From: Mesorhizobium amorphae
GTDB lineage: Bacteria > Pseudomonadota > Alphaproteobacteria > Rhizobiales > Rhizobiaceae
Length of the DNA stretch: 64,000 nucleotides
Assembly (NCBI GenBank): GCA_003240775.1
Contig: QFNI01000027.1
Coordinates: forward strand, 1 to 64,000
Direction of reading: 5' to 3'
The position numbers were made by a program, and so were the translations under genes. How positions within the stretch are numbered: position 1 is the stretch's first letter; each line of letters begins with the position of its first letter. Shown in pieces: positions 58,889 through 64,000 of this stretch. Below the pieces are notes generated by a model. The model did no database searches and was not told the origin of the DNA. It was given only the letters and a program-made list of their open reading frames with translations.

Positions 58889-59114
58889 GGCGGCTCTCCT
58901 CATGGGATGCGCGGAGGGCCACGCCAGCGTCCGTAAGCTGCCAAGCCCAAGCCTTTCGATGGAAGCGGATGAGCCCGAGCTTCTTGAGCTTCGAACGAGC
59001 ACGGTCACTGTCCCGGTCGGCCAACGGCAGGAAGGCGTTCAGCGTCACTTCCCCATCCCGCTTGAGCGCGAGCAGGAAGCGTTGCTCATGTCCTTGGAGA
59101 TCATCGAACGTCAT
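58881..59114 (-). CDS. Small winged-helix-like phage protein
   Basis: A 77-residue protein behind AGGAGGGGGAGG. The pattern LQGHEQRFLLALKRDGEVTLNAFLPLADRDSDRARSKLKKLGLIRFHRKAWAWQLTDAGVAL is a winged helix-turn-helix. A likely small DNA-binding regulator; overlaps both neighbours. Confidence 0.65.
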   Translation of the reverse strand: MTFDDLQGHEQRFLLALKRDGEVTLNAFLPLADRDSDRARSKLKKLGLIRFHRKAWAWQLTDAGVALRASHEESRHG

Positions 59115-59482
59115 CCCTCCCCCTCCTGCGGCTGGGGCTCTGATAGGGCGGCGCGAATGATGGCAATCTTCTCCATCGTCATGCCGGCAGGCGGACTCCA
59201 CCGGTGATTCATCTCTTTCACCAAGGAGAACCATGCCTGCGAGAGGGTCACCGACGCCTCGTATGCTTCTTTTGATCGATAGCAGGTGCCAGGCGAACTG
59301 AAGCCTCGTCCGTCAGCGATCAACGTCGTCTTGTCGATACGCTCATGAGGGCCGATCTCGGCCCAACGCCGCCCTATCTTTTCAACAGTGACAAACCGAG
59401 CAGTGAACCGCCGGCTGTCGGATGGGACGTACCAAAGCTGCTGCCCCACATAGAGCGGGGCGTTGTCCATGCTCTCACCCAT
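59111..59482 (-). CDS. Hypothetical phage protein
   Basis: A 123-residue protein, start ATG overlapping the upstream stop region, stop overlapping the next ATG (ATGA). It has a beta part (LWYVPSDSRRFTARFVTVEKIGRRWAEIG) and a helical part (YRSKEAYEASVTLSQAWFSLVKEM). No known family is recognised with confidence. Confidence 0.6.
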   Translation of the reverse strand: MGESMDNAPLYVGQQLWYVPSDSRRFTARFVTVEKIGRRWAEIGPHERIDKTTLIADGRGFSSPGTCYRSKEAYEASVTLSQAWFSLVKEMNHRWSPPAGMTMEKIAIIRAALSEPQPQEGEG

Positions 59483-59726
59483 TGCTTCGGTCCTCCGAGA
59501 GGGTGGCGCGGCCTGCTTCAGTGATCTGCCACTGCGGCGACATGCGCGTGCCTACCTGTATGGCCAGCCCAGCCTTCGTGAGACGGATGAGGTGCCGCGC
59601 GCCGGTCTCTCTTATCGACATGGTGCGGATGCCAGCCCGATGCGCGACTTCATACGATCGAGCGCTGGTGAAACAGCCAAGAGCGGCGAGCACCCGTTTA
59701 TCCTCCGGTGTCAGCTTCTCACCCAT
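59475..59726 (-). CDS. Small winged-helix-like phage protein (second copy type)
   Basis: An 83-residue protein behind GGAGGAGA: MGEKLTPEDKRVLAALGCFTSARSYEVAHRAGIRTMSIRETGARHLIRLTKAGLAIQVG. The helix-turn-helix plus wing pattern is visible. Divergent from but similar in build to the protein at 58881-59114. Possibly a regulator of the early operon. Confidence 0.62.
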   Translation of the reverse strand: MGEKLTPEDKRVLAALGCFTSARSYEVAHRAGIRTMSIRETGARHLIRLTKAGLAIQVGTRMSPQWQITEAGRATLSEDRSNG

Positions 59727-60069
59727 TTGCCTTCTCCTCCCCATAGGCGCTGATATATTCACGCACGAGGTCTTGAGCGTCGGCAGCGGACCAGCCGTGG
59801 CCGACAGCGCCAAACGGAACGCCGATCTCATCCATGATCCAGCGGACGGCTGTAGGACCGGGAACGTCAGGCCAATGCTTCTGCATTTCGATGACGATCG
59901 CCCAAGCGAAGCCATCTTTGGTGAGAGGCGCGTTCGGCTGCTTGAGGAACACCCGCTCTAGGGCCTCCCTGACCAAGCGAGGCACTTCCTCCTCGACGGT
60001 CTGGGCAACCGTTTTGTCGATGATCGGGCCGACATGCCGGCGCACGATGCTGTCAATCAGGGCGAACAT
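59719..60069 (-). CDS. Hypothetical phage protein
   Basis: A 116-residue protein behind GGAGG. The N-terminal helix pair (FALIDSIVRRHVGPIIDKTVAQTVEEEVPRLVREALERVF) suggests an oligomerisation region, followed by a small globular part with WAIVIEMQKHWPDVPGPTAVRWI. Function unknown. Coupled to its neighbours by short overlaps. Confidence 0.58.
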   Translation of the reverse strand: MFALIDSIVRRHVGPIIDKTVAQTVEEEVPRLVREALERVFLKQPNAPLTKDGFAWAIVIEMQKHWPDVPGPTAVRWIMDEIGVPFGAVGHGWSAADAQDLVREYISAYGEEKANG

Positions 60070-60319
60070 CAGACGCCTCCGTGTTTGCCTTCTCCTCGGT
60101 GAGGGAGGGAGGTGGAGGGAGGGGGTGCCAAAGCTCCAGAGGCTTACCAATCCAGCGCTCTGCGTCTTCGTCAGGGGTGCTCGCCCAGTCTTGGATGTGC
60201 TCGTTCCAGCACTTCACGCTGGGCATGAAAGGCACGCCTTCCATCCAAAACCCTTTCGGCATTACAAGGATTGCAGTTGCATCCCTCGGTGCTGTCTCAA
60301 TCGGCTGCCACTCACTCAT
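60053..60319 (-). CDS. DUF551 family phage protein
   Basis: An 88-residue protein starting MSEWQPIETAPRDATAILVMPKG, the DUF551 signature, with WNEHIQDWAS and a second conserved LWHPLPPPP (the family's THWMPLPxPP position). Short accessory protein of unknown function, very common in phages. The ATG overlaps the preceding stop codon (ATGA). Confidence 0.88.
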   Translation of the reverse strand: MSEWQPIETAPRDATAILVMPKGFWMEGVPFMPSVKCWNEHIQDWASTPDEDAERWIGKPLELWHPLPPPPSLTEEKANTEASDVRPD

Positions 60320-60465
60320 GCTTCAGCCCTTTCGTGCTGGATCTTCGAATACGGGAGAGACATCCACTTCGGCTCCGCATAGGTGCCCGTGAACACCTCC
60401 ACGATCTTCTTGCCGTTGCGGTTGAGGATGATCGGGGAGGGCTTGGGAGGCAGCGCCGCAAGCAT
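60316..60465 (-). CDS. 49-residue phage protein in the early operon
   Basis: A short open frame MLAALPPKPSPIILNRNGKKIVEV...SKIQHERAEA whose ATG overlaps the upstream stop codon (TGATG) and whose TGA overlaps the DUF551 start (ATGA). The double coupling and exact fit of the gap argue that it is translated. No family recognised. Confidence 0.6.
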   Translation of the reverse strand: MLAALPPKPSPIILNRNGKKIVEVFTGTYAEPKWMSLPYSKIQHERAEA

Positions 60466-60992
60466 CACGAGCGGTCCATCATCTGGCGCATGGCGGGCTT
60501 GGCATCGGGCACCTTCACCAGCGCCTCAGGCGTCATGCCGTTGGCGAGGCAGCGAGCTTCGAACTCGGCTTGATCGTTCGCCACGTCCTGCTGAGCGAAA
60601 TGGGCATGGAACTGGCGCATGCGCTCGACTTGGCGGGCCTTCTGCGCTTCGGTGAGTGCGGGCCGGTCGGCAGCGCGCTCCTCCATCAGGCTGCGCTCTA
60701 GGCGGCGGCGCTCCAGGGCGGCGTAGTGCGGCCTCATGGCTTCGTCGCATAGGCCGCGAAGCTCGGGCGGAGACGGCAGAAAGGCGTGGCCGAGCTTGCG
60801 GCGCAGCGTGGCTTTTACCGCCTCACCCAGACCCCACTTCGTGACGCCCTCAAGGGCGATGAAGTAGGCTTCCTGCTCAAGCTCAGGCTCGTCCGTGTGG
60901 CGGCTCGGTAAGCCAGCCAAGAGGGCGAGCGCCTGAAGGATGTTCTGATCCGTTGCGCGGCTCCAAACGTCCGGCTGCTCCATCGGGACCAT
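60465..60992 (-). CDS. Hypothetical phage protein in the replication block
   Basis: A 175-residue helical protein starting near MVPMEQPDVWSRATDQNILQAL. It has IALEGVTKWGLGEAVKATLRRKLGHAFLPSPPELRGLCD and a long charged helix (ALERRRLERSLMEERAADRPALTEAQKARQVERMRQF). The GHAFLPSPPELRxxCD pattern is known from replication-region proteins of Rhizobiales phages. It overlaps the upstream replication gene by 110 bp. Confidence 0.62.
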   Translation of the reverse strand: MVPMEQPDVWSRATDQNILQALALLAGLPSRHTDEPELEQEAYFIALEGVTKWGLGEAVKATLRRKLGHAFLPSPPELRGLCDEAMRPHYAALERRRLERSLMEERAADRPALTEAQKARQVERMRQFHAHFAQQDVANDQAEFEARCLANGMTPEALVKVPDAKPAMRQMMDRS

Positions 60993-61599
60993 GATTGCTT
61001 CGTTCCTCAAAAAGCTGTCTGCGGGCTAGGGTGGCGGCATTTCGGGGCTCCTGCTTCGGAGCGGGACTGGCGCGGGCACCCCCTCCCCGACCGGACGTTC
61101 CAGCCAGCGCCGGCTCGTCCTCCCAGCGCTCCTGGTGGAGCCACGTGGCAGGGTTGCACCACTCGCGGTCGTCGGTCTTGGCGACGTAGCGGCGAAGGCC
61201 GTCCATGATCGTTTCGAAAGGGGCTCGGGACAGGGCTGCGGCGAACTTCTTCCGCGCATCGCCCTTCCCGACCTTGTTCGGATAGGACGCCCAGAACTGA
61301 TCGAACTGGCTCGCCTCGCGTGCGGGGGCGTCCTCGTGTGTGTGTACGGGGGTGGGGGTAATTTCTTTGGGGGTCTGGGGGGCTTTCTTTAGGGGGCGGG
61401 GGTTGTCTGCCGACTCGGCAGAGTCTGCCGATGTCTGCCGACGCCGCTTTTGATAATCACGGTCACGAGCACGGCGGCGCTCTGCCTGCTCATCCTTGAA
61501 CGCAAGACCGGCTTCCATTTCGGCGACCGCCTGCACGATGGCTTCGGGGTCCATCTTGGCAGCCAGCATGTGGCGAAGAGCTGTGGCTATGACGCTCAC
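60883..61599 (-). CDS. Phage replication protein (O/helicase-loader-like C-terminal domain)
   Basis: A 238-residue protein from a GTG overlapping the DUF1064 stop codon (GTGA). The N-terminus has a helical MDPEAIVQAVAEMEA and a basic EQAERRRARDRDYQKRRRQ stretch. A Pro/Thr-rich linker follows, then FDQFWASYPNKVGKGDARKKFAAALSRAPFETIMDGLRRYVAKTDDREWCNPATWLHQERWEDEP, the common C-terminal domain of phage replication initiators. It lacks a visible N-terminal winged helix. Confidence 0.7.
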   Translation of the reverse strand: MSVIATALRHMLAAKMDPEAIVQAVAEMEAGLAFKDEQAERRRARDRDYQKRRRQTSADSAESADNPRPLKKAPQTPKEITPTPVHTHEDAPAREASQFDQFWASYPNKVGKGDARKKFAAALSRAPFETIMDGLRRYVAKTDDREWCNPATWLHQERWEDEPALAGTSGRGGGARASPAPKQEPRNAATLARRQLFEERSNHGPDGAAGRLEPRNGSEHPSGARPLGWLTEPPHGRA

Positions 61600-61997
61600 G
61601 AGAACTCCTCCACCGTCCAGCCGCCGCCCTCGCGCTTCGGGCGCACCTTCACGGCCAAGAACCGAAATGGGTGCTTGGACGCCGCGACCTTGATCTTGAC
61701 CCTGGCGTCTTCCATCCAGAAGCCCTTGACCTCGTGGCACTCGATCGAGCCGTCGAAGCGCATCACGCCGAAGTCGGGGGTCAGGAACGTGTTCTCCGCC
61801 AGACGCAGCTTCCACGGCTCGAAGGCCCACCAGAGGATTTCACCGGCTGCCTTGCCCTCTTCGAGATGAGCGGCGTAGGCGATCTCGGTCTTGTTCATCA
61901 TGTTCTTCGGCAGACGGCCGAGCGCCATCACAGCGCCCATGCTGTTGCGAACGGGCGCGGCGAGCCTCTGATAGTCGGCGGCAGACATCCGGATCAT
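61596..61997 (-). CDS. DUF1064 family nuclease-like phage protein
   Basis: A 133-residue protein with the DUF1064 pattern: NKTEIAYAAHLEEGKAAGEILWWAFEPWKLRLAENTFLTPDFGVM, then IECHEVKGFWMEDARVKIKVAASKHP. The Glu and the TPDF...EVKG residues fit a PD-(D/E)XK-type nuclease core, and the family is thought to be endonuclease- or resolvase-like. The start at 61997 follows GAGGGAGGCGGC and overlaps the upstream stop. Confidence 0.83.
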   Translation of the reverse strand: MIRMSAADYQRLAAPVRNSMGAVMALGRLPKNMMNKTEIAYAAHLEEGKAAGEILWWAFEPWKLRLAENTFLTPDFGVMRFDGSIECHEVKGFWMEDARVKIKVAASKHPFRFLAVKVRPKREGGGWTVEEFS

Positions 61998-62197
61998 GCC
62001 GCCTCCCTCGGGGCTGGGAAGGCCCTCTGGAGCGCGCCGAACATGGGCTCGCCGTTCATGTCCAAGCACTCGGCCGGAACAGTCTGGAAAGCCGTTCTGT
62101 CAGACGCCCTGCCCTGCATCTTCGTGGGCTTCTCGTCGTGGTAGACGACAGGGCACCAGCGCATGGCGAAGTCGCGCTCGTAGCAAAAGAACATCAT
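61994..62197 (-). CDS. Small phage protein, unknown
   Basis: A 67-residue protein starting MMFFCYERDFAMRWCPVVYHDEKPTKMQGRASDRTAFQ. It has three cysteines and is coupled by ATGA overlaps on both sides. No family is recognised. The Met-rich start gives alternative ATGs; the first has GGAGGCGGC upstream. Confidence 0.55.
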   Translation of the reverse strand: MMFFCYERDFAMRWCPVVYHDEKPTKMQGRASDRTAFQTVPAECLDMNGEPMFGALQRAFPAPREAA

Positions 62198-62616
62198 GCC
62201 GCCTCCTGCATGTCTGTGAGCGCACCCAAGGCGCGGTGCTGCGTGAGCCGGAACATCCGGGCAGCAATTTCCTGATCCGAGGCCGAGAGGTGCTGGGCGT
62301 CCTGAGCGCCGGCCATGATGAGCCGGGCGAGGTCGTCAGGGCCGTGGCGACGGTCGGAGAGCAGCACGAGGACGGGTGCGGTGAGGCCTGCTGCGCGCCA
62401 AGCTATGAGCGTGTCGCAGCCCTCCACTTGGTTGTCAGCAACGAGGATGCCCGCCACATCGGAGTGGCCGGAAAGGAACGCTAGGCACTCCGCCTCGCGG
62501 TCGAAGGGCCAAGCCTCCATCCGCCAGGCATCGGCAAAGGCAGCCATGCGACCCACCTTCTCGGCGGTTGGGCCGGTGATGGCGACCTTGCGTGCTTCGG
62601 TTGGATCGGGCGTCAT
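62194..62616 (-). CDS. Receiver-like (pseudo-REC) phage protein
   Basis: A 140-residue single-domain protein with a CheY/REC-like rhythm: VAITG (strand 1), HSDVAGILVADNQVEGCDTLIAWRAAGLTAPVLVLLSD and LIMAGAQDAQHL. D61 sits at the phospho-acceptor position after strand 3, but the acidic pair after strand 1 and the lysine after strand 5 are missing. So it is a degenerate receiver. It lies beside a separate wHTH gene. Confidence 0.65.
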   Translation of the reverse strand: MTPDPTEARKVAITGPTAEKVGRMAAFADAWRMEAWPFDREAECLAFLSGHSDVAGILVADNQVEGCDTLIAWRAAGLTAPVLVLLSDRRHGPDDLARLIMAGAQDAQHLSASDQEIAARMFRLTQHRALGALTDMQEAA

Positions 62617-63023
62617 CCGAGCACCCTCCCCGCCATGATATCGAGGACGAGCTCGCGCCCCGCACGCAGCACGTATCCGGTGGAGGGCGCGTTGCCGATG
62701 ACCACAGGCGTGCGCTCGAGATCGCGCCGGAGTCGGCTGACATGCACGCGGATTGTCTCATTGCAGGGCTCGTCGGACCGCCTATCGAACGCCAGCCCCG
62801 CGCTGATCTGAGCGAAGGAGCAGATGCGACCCGTCGAAAGCATCGCCAGAATACGGGCGCCTGACGGACGAAGATCGAGCACGCTCTGAAGTGCGTTGGC
62901 GGCATCGAAGCCTAGAGCCTCGCGCAGCAACTCGACTTGGCCTTCGAGCTTGAAGACGGCGCTGTGGAGGCGAGCATTCTCAGCCCGCAGTCCATGATCG
63001 GAGGTTGCCATAGCGAGAGCCAT
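62613..63023 (-). CDS. OmpR/CtrA-type winged-helix DNA-binding protein without receiver
   Basis: A 136-residue protein. The N-terminal part is a short coil (LRAENARLHSAVFKLEGQVELLREALGF). The rest reads LDLRPSGARILAMLSTGRICSFAQISAGLAFDRRSDEPCNETIRVHVSRLRRDLERTPVVIGNAPSTGYVLR, the winged-helix trans_reg_C fold (recognition helix NETIRVHVSRLRRDL, wing GYVL). A regulator with its receiver on a separate gene directly downstream. Confidence 0.75.
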   Translation of the reverse strand: MALAMATSDHGLRAENARLHSAVFKLEGQVELLREALGFDAANALQSVLDLRPSGARILAMLSTGRICSFAQISAGLAFDRRSDEPCNETIRVHVSRLRRDLERTPVVIGNAPSTGYVLRAGRELVLDIMAGRVLG

Positions 63024-63328
63024 CAGAGCGCCCTCCCCGCGACAATGACCTCCGTGCCCCACCCTTCACCTGATGCGAGCACACATGCGTTGCCGTCGAG
63101 ACCGGCAGACACGATGGTGAAGGTGGATCCGTCAGGCGTGGAGAACACGATGATGGCGGCGTTCTTGTCGACCGCACCATCCGCAACCGGTGTCTCGTTG
63201 TAGAGGCGGGCGAGGTTGGCGGCGATCCGGTCGAAGGGAGCGCACACCATCTCCTCCGCCCTGCTTTCGCAGTGGGATAGGAGGAGGGCACCAAGGGCCA
63301 TTCCGGTGTAGGTGAGAGAGGAGGTCAT
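63023..63328 (-). CDS. Small phage protein with possible signal sequence
   Basis: A 101-residue protein. The N-terminus MTSSLTYTGMALGALLLSHCESRAEE reads as a short signal peptide or a lipobox-like LLLSHC; the rest is a beta-rich globular part (AAIIVFSTPDGSTFTIVSAGLDGNACVLASGEGWGTEVI). Probably exported. Coupled by ATGA overlap with the next gene. Function unknown. Confidence 0.58.
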   Translation of the reverse strand: MTSSLTYTGMALGALLLSHCESRAEEMVCAPFDRIAANLARLYNETPVADGAVDKNAAIIVFSTPDGSTFTIVSAGLDGNACVLASGEGWGTEVIVAGRAL

Positions 63329-64000
63329 GCGGCCTCTCCTGCTTCACACGCACCCCACTGATTGCAGGGCGTGTTGAATTCGATGGCTGGGTGCAGGAGC
63401 AGGCTCTTCTGGAGACCACCTCGGCTGGTTCGAGACCAATCCACCGCGTCGTGGATTGTGTAGCCGCCCTGAGCCCGAAGCTCTTCGGTCGTAACGCCTC
63501 GGCCCACCTTCGGGTCGGAGCACACAGACATGAAGCTGCCGATGCCACGCTTCGAGGCGTGCCGAGCAAGCTCCTCCCACTCTGCAATCCGCTCGATCTC
63601 AGCGGGGAACTTCGCCGCTATGGTACGCAGCTCGTCCTTGTTCGCCATGATGCATGGCATGCACCCAACTCGGCTCATGCCCTCGTCGTAGAGCGGGTTG
63701 CGCTTCACGCCGTGGCGAGCATGCATTGCCCAGACGTCTTCCAGCTTCCAATCGAGAAGCGGTCGATAAGCCCATGCTCGATATCGAACCGTGCCATCCC
63801 TGATAGCGGCGGGGACCTTCATACCGTAGGGCAGTTCGAGCCGCTGCATCTTCGGAAGCTGCGCACGGGCGAAGCTCTCTTGCGCCCGCACACCCTGCCA
63901 TGACATCAGCGCGCTACCCCGCTGGATCGCTGGGAACTGGACTTGCTCCCACATCGGAACAATCTTCAGCTCTTCGGTGCAAAACCTCACGCGCGTGGAC
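63325..64000 (-). CDS. PAPS reductase-like phage protein (5' end outside window)
   Basis: The frame is open to the right edge, so the N-terminus is missing; about 225 residues are visible. Seen: RVRFCTEELKI (the CTxxLKI motif of phage PAPS reductase/PP-loop proteins), RAWAYRPLLDWKLEDVWAMHARHGVKRNPLYDEGMSRVGCMPCIMANKDEL with a CxxC, and a C-terminal Cys-containing tail (HPAIEFNTPCNQWGACEAGE). In phages this family may act in DNA modification or sulfur transfer; the nucleotide-binding loop would lie beyond the edge. Confidence 0.83.
   Translation of the reverse strand, partial: STRVRFCTEELKIVPMWEQVQFPAIQRGSALMSWQGVRAQESFARAQLPKMQRLELPYGMKVPAAIRDGTVRYRAWAYRPLLDWKLEDVWAMHARHGVKRNPLYDEGMSRVGCMPCIMANKDELRTIAAKFPAEIERIAEWEELARHASKRGIGSFMSVCSDPKVGRGVTTEELRAQGGYTIHDAVDWSRTSRGGLQKSLLLHPAIEFNTPCNQWGACEAGEAA

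Larger units (their letters stand above)
23262..64000. mobile_element. Lambda-like siphovirus prophage (left end to beyond the window)
   Basis: From the interrupted tRNA-Ser to the right edge nearly all genes are phage-type. Read from right to left on the minus strand they are early/replication genes, terminase, portal, protease, capsid, tail tube, G/GT, tape measure, J-like tip, spike and lysis. Plus-strand morons interrupt the tail block. No integrase, CI-type repressor or right attachment site is seen, so the element continues past base 64,000. The head genes are intact and in frame, so it may be functional. Confidence 0.92.

Noticed and set aside
1..64000. CRISPR array
   Set aside because: No regularly spaced direct repeats of 25-40 bp were found, and no cas-like genes are present.

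Overview
The window joins about 23 kb of conserved chromosome to about 40.7 kb of one prophage that runs off the right edge. The host looks like a high-GC alphaproteobacterium of the Hyphomicrobiales (Rhizobiales). The evidence is an Omp2-type Rhizobiales porin, the cluster recO-era-rnc-lepB-acpS-pyrE-rsh-rpoZ, a nearby smpB-dapA-slt block, and a perfect CtrA-type box (TTAA-N7-TTAAC). Genus cannot be fixed from sequence alone.

Chromosomal part (1-23,227): glutathione reductase, a DUF2059 secreted protein, rpiA and gph facing away from each other, tRNA-Val(CAC), a YkuD/YcbB-type L,D-transpeptidase, a PfkB-family kinase, an OmpA lipoprotein, then a minus-strand housekeeping run covering DNA repair, ribosome/RNA maturation, signal peptidase, holo-ACP synthase, pyrimidine synthesis, (p)ppGpp metabolism and the RNA polymerase omega subunit. 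A NYN protein and a family 5 uracil-DNA glycosylase follow on the plus strand, then smpB, dapA, a soluble lytic transglycosylase, an alpha/beta hydrolase and the porin. Short palindromic repeats lie in several gaps.

Prophage (from about 23,262 to beyond 64,000): the left junction cuts a tRNA-Ser(GCT) in its anticodon loop. The phage has a lambda-type head (GpA terminase, lambda portal, ClpP-like protease with a nested scaffold start, gpD- and gpE-like proteins) and a long non-contractile tail (tube, G/GT chaperone with a -1 slippery heptamer, tape measure, J-like tip). The phage genome reads right to left: early genes (63-57 kb), terminase and head (54-47 kb), tail (46-31 kb), lysis (27-25 kb). 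No integrase or CI-type repressor is visible, so the right end with those genes is probably outside the window.

The most interesting content is inserted between the tail genes. One insert is a P22 immI-like module: two divergent ribbon-helix-helix genes with an operator-like repeat cluster between them, followed by an AntA/KilA-C antirepressor. There are also plus-strand morons, and a three-gene surface-polysaccharide cargo (AlgJ/AlgX-like SGNH protein, left-handed beta-helix acyltransferase, secreted beta-propeller-like protein) next to a tail spike that carries its own SGNH esterase domain. The early operon holds a split response-regulator-like pair (pseudo-receiver plus winged helix) and a phage-borne tRNA with a CAT anticodon.
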